Shown here one piece after another: positions 1-7,624 of a DNA stretch of 10,023 nt. Source of the DNA: Funneliformis mosseae (lineage: Eukaryota > Glomeromycota > Glomeromycetes > Glomerales > Glomeraceae); contig CAJVPP010004148.1 of the NCBI GenBank assembly GCA_910592005.1, positions 1 to 10,023 of the forward strand, written 5' to 3'. The translations under genes were made by a program, and so were the position numbers. The notes beneath the pieces were generated by a model that saw only the letters and a list, made by a program, of their open reading frames with translations, did no database searches and was not told the origin of the DNA. Position 1 is the stretch's first letter, and the number at the start of each line of letters is the position of its first letter.

Positions 1-247
1 TAATTTTTATAAATAATATAATGTATTATTATTTTGACTTTTTATTTTTATACAAATTAGAATTTTTGATCACGAAGAGTTCTTTTTGTATTATTTCAAT
101 TATGAGTTTTGCTTGTTATATTTGGATTGATTTAATTTTTATAAATAATATAATACATAATTATAATATAATGCTTATATTATTATTTTGATTTTTGTTT
201 TAATACAAATCAGAATTTCAATCAAAATTGTATTATTTCAATTATGT
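1..247. repeat. Two-copy direct repeat, period about 132 bp
   Basis: Two diverged copies lie head to tail, roughly 1-106 and 133-247. Both open with TAATTTTTATAAATAATATAAT, share a TATTATTTTGA core and a TACAAAT(T/C)AGAATTT block, and close with TGTATTATTTCAATTATG. The second copy carries an extra AT-rich insertion of about 25 bp after its opening block. The first may continue left of the window. No coding potential is seen on either strand. It may be part of a longer satellite or a transposon end; the window is too short to say. Confidence 0.7.
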
Positions 248-410
248 GTAAAGAATTTCATAAGATATCAAATTAAATGGATAAATTTATTTATAAAGAG
301 AAGTATTTTTTACCATTATATAATTTTTCACCTTTTGAAATTTAAATCAACCTTTAAATCACTTTAATTTATTTTATTAAATCATATTTTTTTACAAACA
401 TAAAAATAAC
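248..410. other. AT-rich spacer, nothing recognised
   Basis: This stretch is AT-rich with short homopolymer runs. No open frame, RNA gene or repeat could be supported. It precedes the Myb/SANT-like relic and would hold that gene's start codon and promoter if any survive; none is recognisable. Confidence 0.5.
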
Positions 411-423
411 TATAAGAATCATT

Positions 424-936
424 TGAGAAGATAACGAAATTAACTTATTAGTTGAGGAAAGAAGGAGGAGAAACAAAGAATACCATATAAGGTACAGAGG
501 CAATAAAATGGAATTCTGAAGAAGTGTAGTTCAACGAATCAATCAAAGATTTGATACAGCATATTTAACTCACCAAATTGAGTTAAAATAAAGGAATTTA
601 GTACAGAATTATAATAAGTAAATAAATAAATAATAATATAATGATAAATATAACTTAATAATATAATTAATATTTTTTAGGATTTTTGCAATTATTGAAA
701 TAAAGCGAGAAGAAGTGAGAGGTGAACCTATACTATAGAAAGATTATATGACTACTTCAGGACTTGATTTTGGGATAGGCCAAATAATAATTAAAAAAGT
801 TTAAATGATTTTTTAGATTTATATTAAATATATTTACTTTTTAGAATTGAGGCATACTCATAGGAGAAATTGTAAATTGCCTACTATAAGACAAATACGA
901 AATATAAGACAAAACTGTGATGAGCCTATGAGATAA
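424..936 (+). pseudogene. Decayed Myb/SANT-like (trihelix-type) DNA-binding protein gene, three probable exons
   Basis: The relic resembles Myb/SANT-like DNA-binding proteins. Exon 1 (about 424-617) reads EDNEINLLVEERRRRNKEY, then KMEF-stop-RSVVQRINQRFDTAY, then ELK-stop-RNLVQNYN. The stops at 424, 517 and 589 fall where the fold has its conserved tryptophans (W-E-D, F-W, K-W-R-N). A GTAAAT donor at 618 and a TTTTTTAG acceptor at 673-680 bound a probable 63-bp intron. Exon 2 (681-791) has ERLYDYFRT-stop-FWDRP, the F-R-T-x-F-W-x-R-P block I recall following this domain in fungal and plant relatives. Exon 3 (about 845-933), after a TTTTTAG acceptor, is basic: RHTHRRN and PTIRQIRNIRQN. The exon 1-2 frame is off by one base. 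Stops at 696, 723, 765 and 934 add to the decay. No start codon is seen. Family assignment is from remembered motifs; moderately sure. Confidence 0.55.
564..587. repeat. 9-bp perfect hairpin inside the Myb/SANT-like relic
   Basis: TTTAACTCA (564-572) and TGAGTTAAA (579-587) are perfect complements around a 6-nt loop. It lies within the relic's exon 1 (codons for YLTHQIELK), so it is probably a by-product of the coding sequence rather than a regulatory structure. Confidence 0.4.
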
Positions 937-979
937 AACTGAAATAAATGGTAAAATTTAAACATGCCTGCAAGGCTTG

Positions 980-1260
980 TAAGGCAATAAAAATTTCAGT
1001 TTTTTTTTCTTATTGTTCGTTTAATTTCATTTATTTTCATATTGTTCATTTTTTCTTTTTGTATTGTACGTTTAATTTTATTTTTCTTTTTCATTTTTTT
1101 CATTTTGTTTTATTTTTCTGTTTTGTTTTGTTTTCTAATTTCATTTTTTCATTTCGTTTTATTTTTCTAATTTCATTTTATAGTTTTTTTTTTTTTACTT
1201 TTCAATTCCGTAGCCATTTATTATTTGTATTTTTTCCTACTATTAGTATCTGACCAACCT
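980..1260. repeat. T-rich low-complexity tract
   Basis: The top strand is almost purely T with scattered C, A and G, built from short variations on ATTTCATTTT, TTTTGTTTTA and TTTTTCT. A frame stays open across it only because T-rich codons avoid stops; the resulting Phe/Ile/Ser string is not a credible protein. No function is inferred. It could be an expanded polypyrimidine tract or a decayed retroelement tail read from the other strand. Confidence 0.75.
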
Positions 1261-1426
1261 AGTTTTTATTACAAAATTATGAAAAAAATATTTACTTGAA
1301 CCAATCCACTTTTAAATTTTTAATTATTAATTGATAATTAAAAAAAACTTGTTCAAGCCCACATTCCGCCCGAACTTAGTTAAATACGGAACAATTAGAT
1401 AATCCGTACGATCACTTTTTTTTTTG

Positions 1427-1433
1427 TATAAAA
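1427..1433 (+). promoter_or_regulatory. Possible TATA box
   Basis: TATAAAA sits in the least AT-biased part of the left half, just after a T10 run and a stretch containing several CpGs (around 1366-1411), and about 240 bp upstream of the coding-like segment starting at 1665. The spacing would allow a transcript start near 1460 and a leader or small intron. In a genome this AT-rich a TATAAAA alone is weak evidence; the local composition change is the main reason to note it. Confidence 0.25.
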
Positions 1434-1664
1434 TGGTCAAACAGTCTTTTTACTTCCAATCGAAAAAATTTCAAGAAAAATTCCTTAGCATTCAAACTAC
1501 AATTGAATCAAAAAAAGTTCTTATTTGGTTTACCAAAATTAATTTGTTTTTTTAACTAGATATTTGTGTTTGCATATACAGATACACCATGGTCGGATGT
1601 TACATTGAATAAGGATTAACATTTATTAGTACTGGAATAAATAATAATTAAAACTCAACTATGA

Positions 1665-2092
1665 AAAGTTGAGATTTACTGCCAGATAACTGATGTTGAA
1701 CTCGAATTCAGACACTTGACATTCCCGACATCACTCTCTCAATGTTTTACTTTTCGAACAAGAAATTTGAAATTCGTTTCAGCTAAAAAAAAATAAAATT
1801 TGCTGGTTGGGCTATCATATCTAATAATATTTCAAATTGTACTGTTTTTATCCCAATATTTATTTTTTTATTCAGTGCATTGAAACTAATGATCTCCCTA
1901 ATCAAAGAAACAAAAGAAGTTCAAAATTCACTTGAAATGCATTTACAGGATCTAGTGGGATTTGTAACTAACATATATAATCCTTATCCATATTTATCCA
2001 TATTTAAAACGCCAGTCAAACATTCTTACAAGATCATAATTGATAAGAATAAAATTCCAATGCTTCATGATGAACCTAATTTACCTGCATAA
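1665..2092 (+). pseudogene. Unrecognised coding-like segment, about 140 codons with one homopolymer frameshift
   Basis: Two open frames join at an A9 run (1785-1793). The first, 1665-1793, reads KVEIYCQITDVELEFRH and FRTRNLKFVSAK. The second, open from 1787 to a TAA at 2090-2092, reads KFAGWAIISNN, then FIPIFIFLFS, EVQNSLEMHLQDLVGFV, YNPYPYLSIFKTPVKHSY and IPMLHDEPNLPA. A one-base change in the run would give one continuous frame. Residue composition is balanced and protein-like, unlike the T-rich open frame upstream. The first ATG in the second frame is at 1889, so no good start is visible; an in-frame TGA at 1662 closes the first. FIPIFIFLF is a hydrophobic stretch too short to call a membrane helix with confidence. 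An alternative is an acceptor at 1874 (TTTTTTTATTCAG) starting an exon at 1875. I do not recognise the family. It could be a recent pseudogene, or a real gene with a homopolymer sequencing error. Confidence 0.45.
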
Positions 2093-2703
2093 CTTTCTGG
2101 ATGTAATACTTATCATGAAGATTTAAAAAAGTTTTAAAATGTTGCTGAACAACGGGTTTTGGATATAACGACTTAGAACTTGTATCAGAGTGTATGCTTC
2201 CCAATAAAAAAAACATGGGTGGATGTATCACTATACGGTTGGTCTTAAGTAACAATCTCCTTTATATGAACATTTAATGTGAGCTGAGTGCATCTTTCAA
2301 TTAGTCATAAATTGTCAGTGCAAAATTTCATTCAATTAGAGACAATAGTTTTATAATAATCTTTGATGAGCTTAAGTTTACGCCTTATGCTTGACATTCC
2401 AATCTTATGATGAAAAATAATTATTTCCTAATCAGTAAAGTCTTATTAAAATACCCTTGAGCTATATAGGATATGGTTTCACTAATGGAATCAAATAGTT
2501 TAGCATAGAAAGGAAGAACGTAAGTATATCTTTTCACTCCACTTTTTGGATAATTTAATTAATATTTACCAGTAATCTACAATATTCCAGTCTTTAACAA
2601 TTTTGACAAGTTGAAATCTTGGAGAAAATATTCAAACTAGCAAGTAACATATTTCCACTTGAAGAAGAATTTGAATCTTCTCAATTAAATAGCTAAAGGT
2701 ATG
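2093..2703 (-). pseudogene. Decayed coding-like sequence, strand uncertain (minus favoured)
   Basis: On the minus strand, from 2703 downwards, long stop-poor stretches read YLIEKIQILLQVEICYLLV, then FQLVKIVKDWNIVDYW, KKWSEKIYL, a one-base shift, FYAKLFDSISETISYIAQGY, and finally about 60 open codons (near 2270 to 2087) with HPPMFFLLGSIHSDTSSKSL and HFKTFLNLHDKYYIQKVMQ. About eight stops occur in some 200 codons, fewer than this composition predicts. No family is recognised. The plus strand offers a rival reading with splice-like sites (see findings), so strand is not settled. No start codon or clear end is assigned. It is separate from the recombinase-like relic upstream on the same strand, with which no continuous frame exists. 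Confidence 0.3.
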
Positions 2704-3109
2704 TCATTGTTCTTATAATTCTTTATTGAATTTAGTCCCAGTTCTTAAAATAAAATTTTTAAAACAGGGAAATATCTTTTACTTGAACATGGGTACATTA
2801 TCTCCTTTTGTCATACAAACCTATAGAACAATTAAATAAACTAGTCTAATGTCTTTTTTACAACTAGTATCATAAACAAGCCAAATAAAAAATATAGTAT
2901 TTATTCTGAATTGCAAGACTTATACATAATCTAACTGCCTATATTGATGTAATTCTACTTTAAAAATTATCACATAGCCCTATAGAATCATGCTGAGTTT
3001 GTTAAACTAATATTTCTTATTTGAATATCAATAGTTTATTTGTGTACAATATTAGGCATCAAAAGTATATCTTTATACAATATTGCTATATTATAAAAAA
3101 TAGTAAAAT
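2704..3109. other. Degenerate sequence, weak coding signal only
   Basis: The minus strand keeps short coding-like pieces, for example VRLCISLAIQNKYYIFYLAC and LFNCSIGLYDKRR between about 2945 and 2770, but stops are frequent and the plus strand gives pieces of similar quality (SYKPIEQLNKLV, IARLIHNLTAYIDVILL). Nothing is recognised. No RNA gene or repeat is seen. Confidence 0.3.
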
Positions 3110-3253
3110 TTAAAAATCTGTAATGTAAATTTTCAAATTAACCTGTAAACTCCACTATTTATCAAACAAATTTCTAGTATTCATAGTAATTTCTAAGTTA
3201 GTACTATTAGAATCAATTTCTTGTAATAGTTCGCATAGATTTTTTGAATCATC
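3110..3253 (-). pseudogene. Unrecognised coding-like fragment
   Basis: A minus-strand frame from 3253 to a TAA at 3110-3112 reads DDSKNLCELLQEIDSNSTNL, EITMNTRNLFDK, a TAG at 3155-3157, then WSLQVNLKIYITDF. The charged, balanced composition marks the minus strand as the former coding strand here; the plus-strand mirror is unnaturally hydrophobic. It lies just downstream of the recombinase-like relic but in a different frame, and it does not match the catalytic half expected of that family. It may be a separate gene piece or a diverged linker. Confidence 0.35.
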
Positions 3254-3289
3254 TAATTTTAATATTTATCAATGAGAAATCATAATAAT

Positions 3290-3530
3290 AAATTGTAATT
3301 TATTATGACTGAATGTTAGTTTAAATGATGATAGATTGCTGAAACAGCTACTTTAATTGAAGAAACAGAATATTCATTGCCATTTTTCTGTTTCATTGCT
3401 ACCAAATATTGTAATAATTAAGATTCTATTGCTTTTTATCAGATATTTCCTCTAGTTTTAATCAAATTTTTCTACAGTATATATCCAATTATTGGTAGAA
3501 TATTCAGTATTATTAACTTTTAATTTTGCA
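3290..3530 (-). pseudogene. Relic of a DUF3504/Crypton-like tyrosine-recombinase-type protein (N-terminal part)
   Basis: Read downwards from 3529, one frame gives KVNNTEYSTNNWIYTVEKFD. After a shift, from 3411, another gives QYLVAMKQKNGNEYSVSSIK and VAVSAIYHHLN, a TAA at 3316-3318, and HSVI then NLL. This order (S-T-x-x-W-x-x-x-x-E-K-F, then F/Y-x-x-x-M-K-x-K-x-G-x-E-Y-x-x-x-S-I-x-x-A-x-x-A-I-x-x-x-L, then an asparagine-rich NLL) is what I recall for the helical N-terminal domain of DUF3504 proteins, related to Crypton-type tyrosine recombinases and expanded in glomeromycotinan fungi. That domain precedes the catalytic R...HxxR...Y half, which I could not find downstream. Stops at 3458 and 3452, the shift between the two blocks and the missing catalytic half show it is dead. 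Confidence 0.5.
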
Positions 3531-3570
3531 GAAAAAATTATCATTTTTTTTCAAATTATCATTTGAAACC

Positions 3571-4150
3571 TCATTTTAAAAATCTAATTTCTTTAGCAAT
3601 TCCTTTAAAAAAGTCACTTATATGTTTAATAATTGCTATAATGCTATTATTATTCAAAATGTTATTATATTTCTATAGTTTTCCTTATCATCTCTCTCTT
3701 CTTCATCAAGATTACATCGATATCCTTCATTAGGTAATTTTAATTCACTTTATCGATTACTATTTTATTTTTATTTTCTTCTGTTATAATATTGATTGGT
3801 ATTAGAATAGGGCTTATTACTAAGGGTGCTATTAAATCAAATTGAGTTTTAATTCTTTTATTGTTTTAGTTTTAAATACTTTAGGGTTGATAAAGATTAA
3901 GTTATACAGTAGTTTTTTAACTCTAATTTGTAATATTTATAATATGTTGATGTAATATTATTAAGATATGGTTGTTTAAGAAAAATTAAAGTGATAAGTT
4001 TTTCCAATAGTTGGTCAAATAAAGATATAGTTTTTCTAGTAAATATAATTATTCCAAATTCTACACTAATCTAATTCCAAAAATTTCTAAATTTTTAGGA
4101 ATATTTTCTGGTATTATATTATAACTTAAACAGGTATAATCAGATAATAA
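3571..4150 (-). pseudogene. Minus-strand coding-like fragments of unknown family
   Basis: Three blocks on the minus strand look like former protein. From 4150: DYTCLSYNIIPENIPKNLEI then FGIRLV, ended by TAG at 4061-4063. From 4064, one base shifted, 55 open codons to a TAA at 3897: SLFDQLLEKLITLIFLKQPY and TYYKYYKLELKNYC. The same frame continues with scattered stops to the acidic LDEEERDDKENYRN near 3700. Another shift at about 3660 gives SIIAIIKHISDFFKGIAKEI then RFLK, ending in a TGA at 3571-3573 that could have been tryptophan. They lie upstream of the DUF3504-like relic on the same strand, so they might be its N-terminal extension or a separate neighbour. I do not recognise the family. 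No start codon or intron is assigned. Confidence 0.4.
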
Positions 4151-4287
4151 GGTAGTTTATTCTCTATTATATTATTTAATATATACTTAAAATATTACAT
4201 AATTAGTGTTTCGTATATCAAATTTAAAATATTACAATTTTATTAAAATAAGAATTTTTTGATATTTAAAGTTAGATTTTGATTATA
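4151..4287. other. AT-rich spacer up to the transposon's left end
   Basis: AT-rich sequence without recognisable genes or repeats. It ends in the TA dinucleotide (4286-4287) that flanks the left terminus of the Tigger-like element. Confidence 0.5.
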
Positions 4288-4331
4288 CAGTCAACCCTCT
4301 CTACAATTACATCTTATATAATCACACCCTT
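4288..4331 (+). repeat. Left terminal and subterminal inverted repeat of the Tigger-like element
   Basis: It comprises the 10-bp terminus CAGTCAACCC and the 15-bp subterminal block TATAATCACACCCTT, 29 bp from the end. The right-hand partner at 8064-8092 has its 15-mer only 14 bp from the end, so the left arm has about 15 extra bases. A related motif, TAATCACTATCACACC, occurs again at 4389-4404. These repeats would have been transposase binding sites. Confidence 0.65.
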
Positions 4332-5323
4332 TTTATAATTCACTATATTTTAGTTCTAATTTTTTAAAATATAATAACATATTAATTATAATCACTATCA
4401 CACCAATTATTAGACTAATATTATTAGTTAATATAATAAACTTTCCCTTATATAGTCACATTATTACATGATAAATATAGATAATATAACTAAAAATATT
4501 ATACACATTTTATTTTCAGTTAATAGAGAAAATGATATACACGTTTTATCTTCTTTTAGATTAATTTGAATTAATAATCTTATAATCAATTTTTTTTTAA
4601 AAAAAATCCTTTAATTTTTTTCTTTCCAACTTTTTGCTTTTTGAAAATTAAATATTTTTAATAAAAATACATTTTATACTTTTTCCATTCTTTTTTATAA
4701 TATTTTCAACTAATTTCAATAAATGAAAAAGAACTCATATCTCTATATAGTATTAATGTAAAAAAAGAAATATATGAATATATATCAGCTAATCCTTATA
4801 TAAATAAGGTGCTGTTGTATTATATTTTAATGAAAAATATAGTGATAAAAATATTAATAGAACTACTATTACAAAAATATGGCAAAAGCATGAAAAATAG
4901 CTAGTTGTTTTATTAAGTTTACAAAATTTACATAAATTCCGTTATTATGCTATCCAATTTTCTAAGCTCGATAAAATTTGGATATCTCAAGTAGTTGTAG
5001 CTAGACTTCTTTTAATAGATTTAATTTTACAACAAAAAGAAATAGAACTTGCACAAATGTTAAATATTAGAGAGAATCAATGAAAATTTACTAATAGATA
5101 GATGTAGAGATTTAAACAAAGAAATAAACTTCAAAGATATAATTTTTCTGATGAATCAGATAGTGCTTTACTTACAACACTTTTAGAAAAAAGATTACAT
5201 TTGCATACACTTTTGTTATTATATAATAAAGAAGATATTTATAATATTAATGAAACTGATCTTTTTTTTCAGATAGAGCTAAACTAAACACTTAGTATAA
5301 AAGCTATAGCAGGTTGTAAGAAG

Positions 5324-5403
5324 GTGAAAATTATTTATAATAAACTTAAAAAATTTTATTGATTATAAATTTTTAAATAAATTTTATTTAATTAATTTTA
5401 TAG
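5324..5403 (+). other. Probable 80-bp intron in the transposase relic
   Basis: The reading KAIAGCKK ends at 5323. A GTGAAA donor follows, then AT-rich sequence with TTGATTAT and ATTAATTTT branch-like motifs, then a TTTTATAG acceptor ending at 5403. The next exon, in a new frame, resumes with DKIWISILFCTN, which is where the family continues. The sequence between has stops and no family similarity. The donor is weak (GTG rather than GTA), which may be decay. Confidence 0.55.
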
Positions 5404-5969
5404 GATAAAATCTGGATATCTATACTTTTTTGTACAAATATAACAGGTTCTCATAAGCTTTATCCTCTTGTAATTGGAAAATTTTTTAATCCCTGATATT
5501 TTAAAAATTTTAATAAATCAACATTTCCTGTTAATTATTGAGCTAATTCTAAAGCATGAATTAGGTCTGATATATTTGTTAAATGGATAAAAGATTTAGA
5601 TTATTATTTTTGAATAATAGAAAAGAAGATTTTACTTCTTATTGACAATACTGAATCTTATTTGAATTCAAAAATTTTTGAAGAGAATAATATTACCAAA
5701 AATAAATCTAATAATAAGGAAGGATCTAGTTATAAAGATCAAAAAAAAAAAACAAAAAAAATAAAAATAAAATAATAAAAACACCTAATATTACTCTTAC
5801 AAATATTAAACTTATTTACCTTTCACTAAATACTACTACACATTTGCAACCTATGGATGCTGATATTATCTATAGCTTTAAAGTAAAGTATAAATAAGAG
5901 TTTTGTAAAGATTAATTTGTAAATTTGATTTTAGTATAAATCATATAAAATAAGTTATAAAAATCTATG

Positions 5970-6042
5970 ATTATTTTTTTATTTTAATAAAATATAATAA
6001 ATTAATTTTATTTATTTATTTATTTAATTATTTTGTAATAAG
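5970..6042 (+). other. Possible second intron or AT-rich insertion in the transposase relic
   Basis: Between NKL near 5960 and LNVKEVIDYIAEA at 6043 the family reading breaks into about 75 bp of AT-rich DNA with an (ATTT)n run at about 6009-6028. It ends in TTTTGTAATAAG, an AG that could be an acceptor. The donor side has CTATGA where GTATGA might once have been. Intron status is an inference. Confidence 0.3.
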
Positions 6043-6545
6043 TTAAATGTTAAAGAAGTAATAGATTATATTGCTGAGGCTTAAAATAATATTATTCTAA
6101 TGATTATTCAAAATTGTTAGATGAAAATGGATATACTTTCATCTAATAATGAATTTGTTGATGATGATATAAGAGAGCAAAATAATGAGGAAATTGCTGG
6201 TCTTTTTAATGCTTTGCTAGATGCAAAAGGAATACAAAAATGTTTTCAAATAATTGATCAAAATATAGTAACTGAAAAATTTTTTACTAATGGACAAATA
6301 GTTAATATGGTATTAACTGAAGAAAAAGAAGAAAGTGATATTAAAGAAGAGAAAAAAGTTCCTCCTGTTTTAGTTAATAATGCTATTGATGGGTTAAAAA
6401 TATTTATAAATTATTTTAAATAGCAGATAATTCTATATATAATATTAAAGATTTAAAAATATTTTGAAAGTATTTACAAGTAGTCAAAGTAGAAGAATTT
6501 TATTCTAAAAAACAAAGTATTATTAATATGTACTATGAAAGATAA

Positions 6546-6955
6546 ATTTATAATAATAATTTTAACAATAATTTTATTGAAATAAAAGGGTTTGTATTGC
6601 AAACTTATATGAGTTTTTCACGTTTATACTTGTATAAAGCAAAAAAGTATAAATTAAACTAAGATCATAGGAATAAGTGGTTGGAGGATAAAGAGAGAAA
6701 ATATAAGTATTTTCATAATATTATTTTCATGATAGTTAATTAAATTTAAATAGATTTAATCTATTAGTTTTTTTCAAAAAACTTATTTAATAAAAATTTA
6801 CATAAGGTGTAAATTAAAATAAAATGGTAATAAATTAAATAAATTTTATTTGATAAATAATATTTAATTAATATAATAAATTACATGAAATTTAGCATCA
6901 AAGATCAGTAAACTTTATTAAATAAAAAATTAATTTTTCATATAAAATTAATATT
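6546..6955. other. 3' tail of the Tigger-like element, nothing recognised
   Basis: AT-rich DNA after the transposase stop. No open frame, repeat unit or RNA gene can be supported. It separates the coding relic from the minisatellite-like units that begin near 6960. Confidence 0.5.
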
Positions 6956-6959
6956 CCTA

Positions 6960-7180
6960 CTCAATTTGGTCAGTCCAATCTAAGCTATCCTAGTCTTATA
7001 TCTAAAAAAGAAAAAAGAATATGAGAATTTAGAATTTTTAAACAAATAAAAAAATAAAACAAAATAAGAAAATGAAGCTTACCATAACTATTTAGAATCC
7101 AGATCTGAAAAGTTTTAAGAAATATCTAAAAAAGAAAATAAACAAAAGATTAAAGTAAAGTAAAAAAAAACAAATTTACT
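6960..7180. repeat. Diverged copies of the ~113-120 bp repeat (left block)
   Basis: Two degenerate units share ATCTAAAAAAG cores at 7000 and 7124, each followed by an A-rich, G-spotted stretch of about 50-60 bp. The junction GAAGCTTACCATAACTATTT at 7075 matches the TTACCACTTT junction of the right block. They are much more diverged than the right-block units but share unit order and spacing. Confidence 0.5.
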
Positions 7181-7615
7181 GCTATTAATATTACTCTTTT
7201 CGTCAAATAAGTTAACTATGATTTATAGTCAAGGAGACAATAGATATGATTTAAATCCAATCAACTTGATACACTGTTTATTAGAGAGTTTATTTAGTTA
7301 GCAAGAATAAAATTATAAGTTTTAAGTTTGCAACATATTAAGATTGTTTATTATTGTTATTAACTGTATATTGAATACAATGTTGGGATTTGTCTTTTTT
7401 TCAAGACATTTTTATGCCCTTTATATAGGAAAATTATAATTAAAGAAAATCCATGGTATTTATGATACTATTAATAATAATTACAGAGCAAACGGATATG
7501 CTAATTATATTAAATATAAAATAAATAATAATAATGATAAATATAAAAAAAATATAATAGATGATATATATATCCTATTTGACATATATGTCATATTTGA
7601 TAGATCTGTCAGTTT
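7181..7615. other. Unique-looking segment between the two repeat blocks
   Basis: About 430 bp without the repeat unit. A frame near 7380-7530 keeps a few coding-like words (LGFVFFSRHFYALYIGKL, YDTINNNYRANGYANYI) with stops between; no family is recognised. Either an insertion has split the array or the units here have decayed beyond recognition. Confidence 0.35.
7580..7593. repeat. 14-bp perfect palindrome
   Basis: TGACATATATGTCA reads the same on both strands. It lies just before the right repeat block. It could be a dimeric protein binding site, but short AT-rich palindromes arise easily by chance. Confidence 0.4.
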
Positions 7616-7624
7616 CTGCTAATT

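Larger units (their letters stand above)
4723..6545 (+). pseudogene. Tigger/CENP-B-like DDE transposase pseudogene
   Basis: The former transposase cut and rejoined DNA at the element's ends. From an ATG at 4723 come an N-terminal helix-turn-helix (KKEIYEYISANP; LYFNEKYSDKNINRTTITKI at 4820-4879), a CENP-B-type second domain (HKFRYYAIQFSKLDKIW, QKEIELAQMLNI), then the DDE core: IYNINETDLFF (5240-5269), LFCTNITGSHKLYPLVIGK (5428-5484), ILLLIDN (5626-5646) and HLQPMDADII (5841-5870). The C-terminal part (6043-6545) includes NVKEVIDYIAEA, an acidic EEKEESDIKEEKK stretch and YLQVVKVEEFYSKKQS, ending at TAA 6543. Stops at 4898, 5081, 5099, 5105, 5285, 5494, 5539, 5557, 5611, 5895, 5913, 6082, 6118, 6421 and 6465, with frameshifts near 4809, 5735-5780 and 6424, kill it. 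The first catalytic Asp (usually D-E-T-G) is Asn, and that Gly is Asp. The last two Asp remain. One 80-bp intron is likely, a second possible. Confidence 0.85.

Noticed and set aside
948..1253. 101-codon open frame on the plus strand
   Set aside because: It lies almost entirely in a T-rich low-complexity tract and encodes a Phe/Ile/Ser string. It stays open because T-rich codons cannot form stops. The start MVKFKHACKACKAIK overlaps the end of the Myb/SANT-like relic and has no recognisable domain.
1340..1380. GTTCAAGCCC-like sequence suggesting a tRNA T-arm
   Set aside because: No acceptor, D or anticodon stem could be placed around it, and no B-box consensus is met.
1433..1555. 40-codon frame MVKQSFYFQSKKF... 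on the plus strand
   Set aside because: Its ATG overlaps the only TATA-like motif, it has no homologue I recognise, and frames of this length are common by chance. Kept as a possibility only.
1652..1671. Hairpin CTCAACT-N6-AGTTGAG as a possible terminator or regulatory stem
   Set aside because: A 7-bp stem in AT-rich eukaryotic DNA is expected by chance; there is no adjacent T-run and no gene end.
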